Assembly (NCBI GenBank): GCA_003216575.1
Contig: QCIR01000001.1
Coordinates: forward strand, 186,001 to 250,000
DNA length: 64,000 nucleotides
Reading direction: 5' to 3'
From: Prochlorococcus sp. AG-402-M23
Lineage (GTDB): Bacteria; Cyanobacteriota; Cyanobacteriia; PCC-6307; Cyanobiaceae
The position numbers and the translations under genes are program-made. Below the pieces are notes generated by a model that worked only from the letters and a program-made list of their open reading frames with translations, did no database searches and was not told where the DNA came from. Within the stretch, counting starts at the first letter, position 1. Every line of letters starts with the position of its first letter. This document shows, one piece after another, positions 1 through 8,224 of the stretch.

Positions 1-1000
1 AAATTGCCTCTAATAGTAAAGGAGGTAGCGTAAAATTATATGCAAGGTTTGCTTCATTCCCATCAATTAAATAAGAAAGATTTTCTTTCTCTGGGACATT
101 GGTTTCAGTAATTAAGACAGCAGAAGGTTTGATAATCTTCAAACATTTATTTAAAAGCTTTACAATCGAATGTACTGGTTCTAAATGTAAACAAGTAGTA
201 GATGGCTCCTTCCAAATAAAAGCAATAGCATCCAGACGAATCCATTCAGCACCATAATTGATATATCTAACTAATAATCTTAAGAATTCCAAGAAGAGAT
301 ATGGATTTCGCCAATCAACATCAATTTGATCTGGTCCGAATGTTGTCCAGACGCTTTTATAACCATCATTTGTTTTTATATTTGTGAAAAGAGAAGAATT
401 TCTAGGCCTTATAACTTCTTCCCAAATATCAGTTTTAGATGATGTGACAATATACGATGATCCTGGTTCGTCTGATTTCATAAATTGATGAACCCATGGG
501 TGAGAGGATGAGACATGATTTAAAACAAGATCAGCCATTATTTTGTGGTTACTTGATAAATTCTTTAAATCATTCCAATTCCCAAATGAGTCCTCTATCT
601 TTTCATGATTAGAAACTGCAAATCCACCATCACTTGTGGAAGGCAAAAAAGGCAAAATATGTATTATTGAAGAAAGGCCACTCAATCTATTTTTTACGAA
701 TTCAGCTAATGTTTTTAACGTTGATTCATCTTCCCTATAAATTGCATCTGGATAAGTAATCAAAACAACACTTGAAGAATCCCAAATCGATTCAATCTCA
801 TCTTCATGAATAACATGATATGGATCTAGAATCTGCAACAATTGAGACCACACTGAATTGATTTTCTCTTCAGAGTGATCGTGATAAATTTTTCTGAGAG
901 AAATTCTCAGTTCTTCTAATTCACTATCCAACTGAGGCACTCTTAAAAGGGAAACAATCTTCTCTTCATCATCGTAGCTTCCACCTTGAATCTGTAGCAC
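1..1000 (-). CDS. GH13 subfamily 18 glycoside phosphorylase (sucrose/glucosylglycerate phosphorylase-like), partial
   Basis: This gene is cut by the left edge and is missing from the ORF track. The translated fragment (about 333 residues) has an alpha-amylase (beta/alpha)8 barrel pattern: HILPF near the N-terminus, ADLVLNHVS, then RLDAI, whose Asp is the expected nucleophile, and ITETN, whose Glu is the expected acid/base. It ends in YNFTLPPLL. This is the GH13_18 arrangement, a family of phosphorylases acting on sucrose, glucosylglycerol or glucosylglycerate. The only usual start in frame after an upstream TGA is the GTG at 1000, eleven bases from the gpgS start on the other strand. Because gpgS makes glucosyl-3-phosphoglycerate, recycling of glucosylglycerate is the likely role; the exact substrate is an inference. 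Confidence 0.8.
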   Translation of the reverse strand, partial: MLQIQGGSYDDEEKIVSLLRVPQLDSELEELRISLRKIYHDHSEEKINSVWSQLLQILDPYHVIHEDEIESIWDSSSVVLITYPDAIYREDESTLKTLAEFVKNRLSGLSSIIHILPFLPSTSDGGFAVSNHEKIEDSFGNWNDLKNLSSNHKIMADLVLNHVSSSHPWVHQFMKSDEPGSSYIVTSSKTDIWEEVIRPRNSSLFTNIKTNDGYKSVWTTFGPDQIDVDWRNPYLFLEFLRLLVRYINYGAEWIRLDAIAFIWKEPSTTCLHLEPVHSIVKLLNKCLKIIKPSAVLITETNVPEKENLSYLIDGNEANLAYNFTLPPLLLEAI

Positions 1001-1011
1001 TTTATTTTTGA

Positions 1012-2199
1012 ATGGACTTTCAGCAAGGTTTAATCACAACTATTCATGAGTATGGATTAGCAAAAGATCCAGTATCTCAATTAAACAAAGACCTATTAAA
1101 GCGACCAACATCAATACTAATTCCTTGCCTGTTTGATGAATTCAGTAGACCAGCTCTAAAACTTATAAGACAAACATTAAAAGAGTTAAAAAATTTAAAT
1201 CAACTAGTTATAGCCTTATCAGCCAGTAATCATGATGAAGTACTAAAAGCAAGGCATTTCTTTAAAGAAATGCCCTTCCCCGTTCACGTGCAATGGACTA
1301 ATAGCCCAAAGGTAATTGAATTACTAAAGGATCAGGAAAAGAACGGCTTAGATTTATTAGGAGTCCCAGGGAAAGGATGGGCCGTATGGCAAGGAGTTGG
1401 TGTAGCAACAAAAAGCTCTGAAGTGGTAGCACTTTTTGATGCTGACATAAGAACATTTAACTCTAATTATCCAGCAAGAATGTTGGGTCCACTACTTGAG
1501 AAATCAAATGGTATTTCATATGTAAAAGCATTTTATAGTCGCCTATCATTAGAGACAAATGCGCTTCAAGGGCGAGCCACCAGATTATTTGTAGGACCTT
1601 TGTTATCTAGCTTAGAACAATTAATTGGTAATGTTCCCTTCCTACAATATTTACAGTCTTTTAGATATCCATTGGCTGGAGAATTTGCTTTTACGACTGA
1701 TTTAGCAATGAACTTAAGAATCCCTTGCGATTGGGGATTGGAAATAGGACTACTCTCAGAAGTTTATAAAAATGTAAGGATATCAAGAATCGCACAAGTA
1801 GATTTAGGTATCTTCGACCATAAACATAAAGAAATAGGCTCAAAAGCTAATGAAGGTTTGCAAAAAATGTCTACTGAAATTTTATCAAGTGTTTTAAGAG
1901 GCTTAATGGAACATGAAGCAAGAACACTTACTAGTTCTGAATTAGCGAACTTGGAGGTTTTATATCGAAGAGCAGGGGAAGATAGAGTTAAACAATTTAG
2001 TTTAGATTCCTCAGTTAATCAATTACCATATAGCAGGCATAAAGAAGAACTAGCAGTACATACTTTTGGAAAACTGTTAAGACCTGCAATTAATAGATTC
2101 CTTGAATCTCCTGTAAAACAACAATTACCTTGCTGGGCAAGGGTTTTAGATTGCGAGAGTAAATTGCAAGATGATTTAGAAAAAGCTGGAGGCTTATAA
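1012..2199 (+). CDS. gpgS: Glucosyl-3-phosphoglycerate synthase (GT81)
   Basis: Transfers glucose from a nucleotide-glucose donor to 3-phosphoglycerate, the first step to the compatible solute glucosylglycerate. The 395-residue protein shows a GT-A fold: TSILIPCLFDEF near residue 33, a VPGKGWAVWQG segment and the metal-binding DAD of LFDADI near residue 144. A family-typical AGEFAFTTDLA block follows near residue 224, and the length fits GpgS. It starts 11 bases from the divergent GH13 phosphorylase gene. The phosphatase for the second step (GpgP) is not in the window. The solute is known to accumulate in picocyanobacteria, especially when nitrogen is short and anionic organic solutes replace amino acids. 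Confidence 0.87.
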   Translation: MDFQQGLITTIHEYGLAKDPVSQLNKDLLKRPTSILIPCLFDEFSRPALKLIRQTLKELKNLNQLVIALSASNHDEVLKARHFFKEMPFPVHVQWTNSPKVIELLKDQEKNGLDLLGVPGKGWAVWQGVGVATKSSEVVALFDADIRTFNSNYPARMLGPLLEKSNGISYVKAFYSRLSLETNALQGRATRLFVGPLLSSLEQLIGNVPFLQYLQSFRYPLAGEFAFTTDLAMNLRIPCDWGLEIGLLSEVYKNVRISRIAQVDLGIFDHKHKEIGSKANEGLQKMSTEILSSVLRGLMEHEARTLTSSELANLEVLYRRAGEDRVKQFSLDSSVNQLPYSRHKEELAVHTFGKLLRPAINRFLESPVKQQLPCWARVLDCESKLQDDLEKAGGL

Positions 2200-2210
2200 A
2201 TAATTAAGAG

Positions 2211-2996
2211 TCAAACAAATAATGATAATAAGGTTTTTATAACTAATGAAAAACCAACAGAAAAAGATACTATTTCGAAAACAACTTTAACAAATTTACT
2301 CCCTTTAATGATAGCGAAAGAAGCCCCAAAATAACCTCCAATTAGTGAACCTAAAATTAAAATGGGTAAATAATTCCAAATAATATTTCCACTAAAACCT
2401 AAAGCGAAAGCACCGACACCATTCCAAAAGATCCCAACAAGAATCAATGTATAAGCAACTGCGACAGAAAAAGATAAATTAAATATAGTTACTATCCAAA
2501 TTGTCACAAATAGTCCTGTCCCAGAAGAAAGATAGCCATTTAGGTAACCAATAATAAAAAGGCCTAAAGAACCAACACAAATTCTAACTGAACTAAAAGA
2601 TATAGTTATATTTGAACTACCAAGATTTTTACTATTTGTAGAATAAAAGCAAATAAATAAAGTAAATAAACCTAATAAAGAGGTTGAAAAATCACTAGGT
2701 ATAATTGATGCGGTATAAGCACCAACTAAAACACCCGGTATTCCCGAAATCAATATTAATAAAATATATTTTCTTTGTAAATTATTTCTCTTTAAGTGTG
2801 GTAATGATGCTCCTAAACCCAATGCAACACTGGCAACTTTGTGCGTCGCTAAAGCTTTAGAGAATGGCAAACCAAAAAGCAGCAATGCTGGTAGTTGAAT
2901 TAGACCCGCGCCACCACCAGCCAAAGCGGAAATAAAATTAGACACAAAAGATACAATTCCCAAAACCAAATGAGGAAAAATATCAATGTTGTCCAT
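2211..2996 (-). CDS. TauE/SafE (TSUP) family membrane permease
   Basis: Integral membrane protein of 261 residues with about eight hydrophobic segments. The N-terminal half has the family signature ISALAGGGAGLIQLPALL followed by THKVAS, and a second related block (YLNGYLSSGTGLF) begins the C-terminal half, consistent with the internal duplication of TSUP transporters. Members export sulfite, sulfoacetate or other small anions from the cytoplasm. The substrate cannot be read from the sequence. It is convergent with gpgS, with 11 bases between the two stop codons and no visible terminator. Confidence 0.8.
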   Translation of the reverse strand: MDNIDIFPHLVLGIVSFVSNFISALAGGGAGLIQLPALLLFGLPFSKALATHKVASVALGLGASLPHLKRNNLQRKYILLILISGIPGVLVGAYTASIIPSDFSTSLLGLFTLFICFYSTNSKNLGSSNITISFSSVRICVGSLGLFIIGYLNGYLSSGTGLFVTIWIVTIFNLSFSVAVAYTLILVGIFWNGVGAFALGFSGNIIWNYLPILILGSLIGGYFGASFAIIKGSKFVKVVFEIVSFSVGFSLVIKTLLSLFV

Positions 2997-3044
2997 GTAA
3001 AATTAATTATTGATATACATACTTATCAATCACTTCTGGGTAAA

Positions 3045-3260
3045 CTAAATATTCTTAATCATTTCTCTTCTAATAAGATCAATGCAGTTGGGATGTTCAT
3101 GGATATATCTATTGAATTCCATCGCAAGTAATCTTGCTTCGTATGCATCACATGCATAAAAACAATTCTCAAGTCGATGATTATCACAGTCTCTATAATG
3201 GACCGTATAGGGTCTTAAGTCTGTAATTGGGATTTTAAATTGAGTTTGATTCATTTTCAA
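3045..3260 (-). CDS. Small conserved-looking hypothetical protein (71 aa)
   Basis: I do not recognise this family. The protein is soluble and rich in charged residues, with three Cys (DCDN, ENCFYACDA) and several Tyr and Arg, and no membrane segment. The start Met-Lys-Met leaves two possible ATGs two codons apart. It lies upstream of the TSUP permease on the same strand with a 48-base gap, so co-transcription is possible. The composition looks like real coding sequence and no better ORF competes. Confidence 0.6.
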   Translation of the reverse strand: MKMNQTQFKIPITDLRPYTVHYRDCDNHRLENCFYACDAYEARLLAMEFNRYIHEHPNCIDLIRREMIKNI

Positions 3261-3406
3261 TTTATATTCCTATTTAAGTTATGCATCCATTTGATTTTTT
3301 TTTCTACAGATGTCTTGTAACCAATATAAATAAAAAATTTTATAGTTAGATTCTGTATTAAGATTCGATTTATAAAAGATTGAATTTATTAGCATAGATT
3401 ATTTTC

Positions 3407-3592
3407 ATGTCCAAATTATCTGAAATAGATCTAGGATCAGCACTTTTATCAACATTCATTCTGTTTGGATTTATAGCAACTGCTTTTGCCTTTATCAAAC
3501 TATCGATAATCGGAATAAATTATATAAAGGTCAACTTTTCAAAAGAAGAGGGCAAAGAAAAGAGAAATGAAACAAACTCAAAAGGTTTTTAA
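3407..3592 (+). CDS. Small single-span membrane protein, hypothetical (61 aa)
   Basis: One hydrophobic span covers about residues 12-38, followed by a highly charged tail (KEEGKEKRNET). This hydrophobic-then-basic layout suits a thylakoid or plasma membrane micropeptide with a cytoplasmic tail. I do not recognise the family. It sits alone in an AT-rich stretch. Confidence 0.5.
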   Translation: MSKLSEIDLGSALLSTFILFGFIATAFAFIKLSIIGINYIKVNFSKEEGKEKRNETNSKGF

Positions 3593-3714
3593 AGTAAATT
3601 GATATGCATAAAACATAAGAAATCTTACAGAGAGATCTTAAATGATCAGAACATGTAAATTAAATTAATAGAACCATAAAATATGTTAATTTAGACAAGT
3701 CTAAAGTAATCATA

Positions 3715-4107
3715 ATGAAAACCAATCCACTAATACCTCTCGGTACAAATATAAAGATTAATAAGTCAAAAATAGAAAATTGGATCCCAGAAAAATATTT
3801 AGATCAATTACCTGAAATTATTAATGCTAACATCATAGATTATAAAATGACAGATGGAATGGATATTGGATATATATTAATGACTGAAAATAATATCAAG
3901 ATATGGATTTTTAGCAACGAATTAGATCATAAAACAAAAAAAGAATATAAAATCACACAGAATAATTTAATCAACGAAGGCAATGGACTCTCAATAACAC
4001 AACTCAACATCGATTATGAATTAAATGGAAGCAAAGATATTAAAACTACATTGAATCCAATAAATTTTTTAACCTGGTTAATATTAGTTTTTAAAGATAT
4101 ATTTTAA
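3715..4107 (+). CDS. DUF2862 domain protein
   Basis: The N-terminal 75 residues resemble the cyanobacterial DUF2862 domain, a small beta-rich unit with the pattern of a basic start, then DYKMTDGMDIG, then KIWIFSNELD. The C-terminal extension ends in a hydrophobic stretch (NFLTWLILVFKDIF) that could be a membrane anchor or amphipathic helix. Function of the domain is unknown. The gene ends directly against the stop codon of the opposite-strand gene at 4108, so their transcripts probably overlap at the 3' ends. Confidence 0.65.
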   Translation: MKTNPLIPLGTNIKINKSKIENWIPEKYLDQLPEIINANIIDYKMTDGMDIGYILMTENNIKIWIFSNELDHKTKKEYKITQNNLINEGNGLSITQLNIDYELNGSKDIKTTLNPINFLTWLILVFKDIF

Positions 4108-4395
4108 TCAATCAACTTGTCTTTTCATTATTAGAAATAACATTGATCCAATTCTTATTGTTTGTGAAAATTCCCATTGTTCAAGTCCTTTTTTATTTAG
4201 AAACTTACTAAGTTGAATAGCAGGATGTTCAGAACTATCATCTTTCTGAAATTGTTCAGGAAATTGATCTTTTAAGAAATCTGGACTAAGTGAACCTTTA
4301 AGTTTTTCGCTTGCCGCCTCTGGATTACTAGCCTCGACATCTTCTTTTGGAGAATCATCAACGTTGAGATGGACTACATGATATTCCCACTTCAT
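4108..4395 (-). CDS. Hypothetical protein, DUF4177-like
   Basis: The ORF track starts at 4425, but the internal ATG at 4395 gives an N-terminus MKWEYHVVHLN that matches the usual opening of small DUF4177-like proteins (a strand with EY, then a C-terminal GLEQWEF and a hydrophobic strand ending MKRQ). I therefore prefer the shorter 95-residue form; the ten extra residues upstream are Asn-rich and look like leader sequence. The middle is acidic and probably disordered. Function unknown. Confidence 0.6.
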   Translation of the reverse strand: MKWEYHVVHLNVDDSPKEDVEASNPEAASEKLKGSLSPDFLKDQFPEQFQKDDSSEHPAIQLSKFLNKKGLEQWEFSQTIRIGSMLFLIMKRQVD

Positions 4396-4530
4396 TAATA
4401 AATTTTTTAAATTTCTATTATACATAATGAACTCGAAGTAACTTTAATTAATGAGATTTCAAAAAGGTTAAAATTCAAAATTTATATCATCAGAACATTA
4501 AGATGGTATTAAATCTAAATTATTATTATC

Positions 4531-4698
4531 GTGGAAGGTTTTGATCCCGCAATTAATTATGGTCCAAATGATGCAGGTATTTCAGCAATAACAATAATTT
4601 TAGGAATTTTTGTTCTAATATTCATATCCTGGCTATTTGGAAAAATATATGGCCAATTAGCAAAAATTTTCGAAAATAAAAATAAAAGCGATATATAA
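4531..4698 (+). CDS. Small single-span membrane protein (55 aa), GTG start, absent from ORF track
   Basis: A GTG-initiated frame encodes 55 residues: a polar N-terminus (EGFDPAINYGPNDAG), one strongly hydrophobic span (ISAITIILGIFVLIFISWLFG) and a basic tail ending NKNKSDI. The sharp division into three parts argues for a real gene rather than a chance ORF. I do not recognise it. It may belong to the same class of picocyanobacterial membrane micropeptides as the ORFs at 3407 and 4859. Confidence 0.5.
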   Translation: MEGFDPAINYGPNDAGISAITIILGIFVLIFISWLFGKIYGQLAKIFENKNKSDI

Positions 4699-4858
4699 AA
4701 CAAAATTCATAAGACTTTTTTCACTTTAAAAAATAAAAATATCAGAAAATTTGTTAGGAGAATTTTTATATAACATTATAGTTGTGAATTATTGCAAAGT
4801 ATAAAAACGAATCAATCATAAATGTAGTATTTTATTAATTAACTAATAATGATTACTT

Positions 4859-4978
4859 ATGTTAGCTTCTTTGATGGTTCATGAATGGGCAACACCTTTA
4901 AATCTATCAGCTCCAATAGCTGGAATACTTACTATTGGAGGCTTTATGGGGTACTTCAGTTTATCGAGAAAGTTTTAA
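4859..4978 (+). CDS. Very small membrane protein (39 aa), absent from ORF track
   Basis: A 39-residue ORF begins MLASLMVHEW and continues into one hydrophobic span with glycines (IAGILTIGGFMGYFSL) and a basic C-terminus (SRKF). Size and layout resemble small subunits of photosynthetic complexes, but it matches none that I know (PetG, L, M, N; PsbI, T, X, Y; PsaI, J, M). It starts 160 bases after the previous small ORF and 45 bases before the phosphoribosyltransferase gene, so it may lead that operon. Confidence 0.45.
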   Translation: MLASLMVHEWATPLNLSAPIAGILTIGGFMGYFSLSRKF

Positions 4979-5023
4979 ACATTTGATTTATAAGAATAAA
5001 GAATATAACTTTGTATACCATAA

Positions 5024-5410
5024 ATGAATAAATTAAGCTGGAGAGAGTTCGATGATTGTGTATTAGCAATATCTAATAGATGTAAAAATAAAAAGTTTAA
5101 TGGTATTTATGGATTCCCAAGAGGTGGTCTATGCCTAGCAGTTGCATTAAGCCACTCACTTAATCTACCTATATTAGATGAACCTGAAAATAATTCTCTC
5201 ATAGTTGATGATATTTATGACACTGGATATACACTTGAGAAAACAAAACATCTAAAAGGTTCAGAAACTCACGTATGGATAAGCAAACACAAACCAACAT
5301 GGTGGAACGCCTATAAATATACCAAAGAAAAAGATTGGATTGTTTTCCCATGGGAAAACATAAATACAGCTATTAATGATAGAGATTTTTATTTTAAATC
5401 TAGAAATTAA
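5024..5410 (+). CDS. Phosphoribosyltransferase-domain protein
   Basis: A compact type I PRTase fold of 128 residues. GIYGFPRGGLCLAVALSHSL supplies the first conserved loop, and SLIVDDIYDTGYTL is a textbook PRPP-binding loop with both acidic residues and the DTG. The protein is shorter than hypoxanthine or xanthine phosphoribosyltransferases and its hood region is reduced, so the nucleobase is uncertain. Trp and Lys are frequent in the C-terminal third (WISKHKPTWWNAYKY). Cytosolic purine salvage or a regulatory PRTase are both possible. Confidence 0.75.
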   Translation: MNKLSWREFDDCVLAISNRCKNKKFNGIYGFPRGGLCLAVALSHSLNLPILDEPENNSLIVDDIYDTGYTLEKTKHLKGSETHVWISKHKPTWWNAYKYTKEKDWIVFPWENINTAINDRDFYFKSRN

Positions 5411-5417
5411 ACTTTTA

Positions 5418-5924
5418 TTACCACATTAATTCATTCCTTCTATCAAGTCTAGAAGATGAATTAGTTAGCCTGAAACTCAATAGTTGATCTAATTTCATAG
5501 CAAATTCATAAGTATGACCCTTTAATCCCATATTAATATAATTATTATTTATTTTTATTTTCTTCCTAAAATTCAATATGCCAATATATTTTTTCCATAG
5601 AATTTCATTATTATAATTATATGCCCATAGGTCAAAGATATCCTCAATGATGTTTATAGGAATATCGAAAGAATAACCTCTATTAGAATTATCAAATTTA
5701 TACTGATCCAATTTCGAGTAAAAGCAAAGAATATCTAATGTCCTATTAATTGCCTCCTTAACTTCAATTGCTCCTTCAATACCGAATAATTCCTTTCTAT
5801 AACACTCTAGCAATTGTCTATCGAAAGAATTGTAGATATTATCCTGCTCAGTAAAATTAACAAGCCAAAATCCTATACCATTACTAACACCTGAAGCCAA
5901 GTATAGATTAACTGATTTAGTCAT
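5418..5924 (-). CDS. Hypothetical protein (168 aa)
   Basis: I do not recognise this protein. It is soluble, rich in Asn, Ile and Tyr, and has no transmembrane span, signal peptide or clear motif. Its N-terminus reads TKSVNLYLASGVSNGIGFWL. The Asn/Ile bias follows the low GC of this stretch. It converges on the phosphoribosyltransferase gene with a 7-base gap. Confidence 0.5.
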   Translation of the reverse strand: MTKSVNLYLASGVSNGIGFWLVNFTEQDNIYNSFDRQLLECYRKELFGIEGAIEVKEAINRTLDILCFYSKLDQYKFDNSNRGYSFDIPINIIEDIFDLWAYNYNNEILWKKYIGILNFRKKIKINNNYINMGLKGHTYEFAMKLDQLLSFRLTNSSSRLDRRNELMW

Positions 5925-6030
5925 TAATTAAAGTCAATAGAATCTAGGCAATAAATATAACGTAGAAATATGGAATTTAATAAAAAATATCTATCTGTAA
6001 AATAATAATCTTTATGTATTTAAATTGAAA

Positions 6031-6063
6031 AAGTTATTTTTATTGTAAAAATAAAAATAACTT
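6031..6063 (+). promoter_or_regulatory. Perfect 14-bp hairpin in the leader of the NRAMP-like gene
   Basis: AAGTTATTTTTATT is followed by a five-base loop and its exact reverse complement, ending nine bases before the ATG of the transporter gene. As DNA it could be an operator; as RNA it would cover the ribosome-binding region. There is no T-tract on the plus strand after it, so it is not a usual terminator for that direction. Confidence 0.5.
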
Positions 6064-6072
6064 CATAAAAAT

Positions 6073-7386
6073 ATGAAAAAATTTGTCTCAAGTAAATCCA
6101 ATGGTTATAGAAAAAGTCTTGGTCCTGGAATCCTTTTAGCTGCAGCATGCATAGGTGGATCACACCTAATGTCTTCAACCACAGCAGGAGCCAAATTTGG
6201 ATTTTCCCTTATTGGGCTTATTTTAATAACAAATCTATTCAAGTATCCATTTTTACTTGTTGGAACCAGATTTACAGCTGTTACAGGACTATCGCTTTTA
6301 GAGGGATTTCAAAAACGAAATAAATTTTATTTGCCAATTTATTTAATAGTTGGATTGATTACAGGTACGTTTACAATTTCCGCCGTTAGTTTTGTTACGG
6401 GTCTTCTTTTAAAGAATATAGTAATTTTTTCATCCTTTCCTGCTTTAGATTTAGCTATAGTTATACTAATAGTATGTTCATTAATATTATTTATAGGTCA
6501 ATATAAAGCCCTTGATAGGATATCTAAGACTCTTGTATTTTTGCTTACATTATTAACATTTTTTGCTGTTATATCTTTACTAATAAAAGGTCCTGCTGGT
6601 GATATAAATCTCTCATTATTAAACAGCAGTCCCTCTCCATGGACACTCTCAAACTTAGGATTTTTAATCCCCTTGATGGGTTGGATGCCTGGTCCAGTAG
6701 AGCTCTGCATATGGCCATCACTTTGGATGTTTTCAAGAGCTAAAGAAACAGAGCATACTGCGACGCTGAAAGAAGCAGAATTTGATTTCAATCTTGGATA
6801 TTTCATCACAGTTATAACAGCTATTTTCTTTCTAATTCTTGGTGCATACACAATGCATGGCACTGGCGATGAAATGCTTACAGGATCAGGTGTGAGTTTT
6901 GCTCAAAATTTAATCCGCTTGTATACAGAATCTATTGGTGGTTGGGCAAAATGGATAATTGTTCCTGCAGCTTTTGCAGCAATGTTTAGCACCACCCTTA
7001 CATGTTTAGATGCATATCCCAGGAGCATCTCATCAGCTCATGGTTTGATAACTCGTACAGACAAGGGCAATAGCGCTACTTTTAATGAAAAGAAACGCCT
7101 AAAAAAATGGATCATATTTCATGTTTTTGCATCACTTTGTGCACTCCTTATTGCAAAATCTGGAGGAATTGGAGTTAAAGACTATGTCTTTGGAGCTATG
7201 ACAGGTAGTTTCCTCACAGCTCCTTTGTTTGCTTGGATGGCTATGGATACAATGAATAGCTCTTTAGTAAAAAGTCAATATCGTTATGGAATTGGTCTAA
7301 AAACAGTTAGCTGGTTAGGGATTTCATTCCTCTCAATATTTAGTTTATTGTTCATATTCAATTCATTCTTTGGTATCGGACAATAA
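6073..7386 (+). CDS. NRAMP-like transporter with non-canonical substrate site
   Basis: A polytopic protein of 437 residues with about eleven hydrophobic segments and the NRAMP/LeuT-type opening GPGILLAA near residue 17. In classical NRAMP metal transporters TM1 then carries DPGN and TM6 carries MPH. Here TM1 reads IGGSHLMS (residues 27-34) and TM6 reads GWMPGPVEL, so both metal-coordinating motifs are replaced. The family assignment is firm, but transport of Mn or Fe cannot be assumed; such divergent clades include Mg transporters and proteins of unknown substrate. Inner membrane location is expected. It is monocistronic, with a strong hairpin directly upstream. Confidence 0.8.
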   Translation: MKKFVSSKSNGYRKSLGPGILLAAACIGGSHLMSSTTAGAKFGFSLIGLILITNLFKYPFLLVGTRFTAVTGLSLLEGFQKRNKFYLPIYLIVGLITGTFTISAVSFVTGLLLKNIVIFSSFPALDLAIVILIVCSLILFIGQYKALDRISKTLVFLLTLLTFFAVISLLIKGPAGDINLSLLNSSPSPWTLSNLGFLIPLMGWMPGPVELCIWPSLWMFSRAKETEHTATLKEAEFDFNLGYFITVITAIFFLILGAYTMHGTGDEMLTGSGVSFAQNLIRLYTESIGGWAKWIIVPAAFAAMFSTTLTCLDAYPRSISSAHGLITRTDKGNSATFNEKKRLKKWIIFHVFASLCALLIAKSGGIGVKDYVFGAMTGSFLTAPLFAWMAMDTMNSSLVKSQYRYGIGLKTVSWLGISFLSIFSLLFIFNSFFGIGQ

Positions 7387-7434
7387 TCCAAAATTCATAA
7401 ATATCGTGAAAAGAAAAAAGAGTTAATTAAATAA

Positions 7435-8223
7435 TTAACTTGATGCAGAAGTATAATGTTTAAGAGCAAATTTCCAGAAGAATCTGCTAAATATAAAAAA
7501 TAAGCTACTTAAAATCAGACCAAAGAATAAAATATTAAATTGCAACTCTCCTAGAATTGCCTCAGCGGGAAAAGTTGTTAAAAAAGCAACAGGTAAAACT
7601 AACGTAAATATGAACCTCAAAATAACAGGATAAGCTGAAATAGGGTATCTACCCGCAGCCAACAAAGCTCTAAGAACTTCTGTAGCATTCCATGTCTTAA
7701 CGAACCAAATACTAGATGCAGCAATAAGGAACCAAACAGAATAAAGAATAACAAAACCAACAAACAACGAAATAATGAATACAGATAACAAGTAAAATGA
7801 AAAAGATGTACCTGATTGAGTAGCTGCCCAAAAAACAATGGAAAGTCCCAATATAATTTCAGGTAATCCTGCAAAAGAAAACTTTTTAACTGATAACCAA
7901 AATTGACTATCAATTGGTTTTAACAAAACATAGTCAAGAGTACCTTCTCTTACGTAATTAACTATTTCAGTTAAATTTGGTCGCAATAGCGCATTCGTTA
8001 AACCATCAAGAAAGGTATAAACACCTTGAATAACTAGAGCTGATTCCCATGTCCAATCTCCTAATTGCCTTCCTCCAGTAAAGAAAAGGGATAGTATAAA
8101 CACACTTCCCAATAGAGTTCCCAACATAGCTAACAACTCAATTAAAAAATTTAATTGATATTCAAGTTGAGAAGCAAATGCTGTAGACCAAAATAATCTA
8201 ATTGTTTTAATATAACGCTTCAT
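7435..8223 (-). CDS. ABC-2 type exporter permease (DUF990), second subunit
   Basis: Membrane protein of 262 residues with about six hydrophobic segments and the family-typical feature that a permuted LRPNLTEIVNYVREGTLDYVLLKP block lies between TM2 and TM3. It is the last gene of a three-gene minus-strand operon: one base separates its start from the stop of the preceding permease. With that permease it should form a heterodimeric pore driven by the ATPase at 9019. Exported substrate unknown; family members handle drugs, lipids or polysaccharides. Confidence 0.82.
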   Translation of the reverse strand: MKRYIKTIRLFWSTAFASQLEYQLNFLIELLAMLGTLLGSVFILSLFFTGGRQLGDWTWESALVIQGVYTFLDGLTNALLRPNLTEIVNYVREGTLDYVLLKPIDSQFWLSVKKFSFAGLPEIILGLSIVFWAATQSGTSFSFYLLSVFIISLFVGFVILYSVWFLIAASSIWFVKTWNATEVLRALLAAGRYPISAYPVILRFIFTLVLPVAFLTTFPAEAILGELQFNILFFGLILSSLFFIFSRFFWKFALKHYTSASS

Positions 8224-8224
8224 A

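Noticed and set aside
6498-6863. 121-aa minus-strand ORF in the track
   Set aside because: Lies wholly inside the NRAMP-like gene on the other strand; no independent motif.
7617-7913. 98-aa minus-strand ORF
   Set aside because: Alternate frame of the ABC permease; composition is a frame-shifted echo of the hydrophobic gene.
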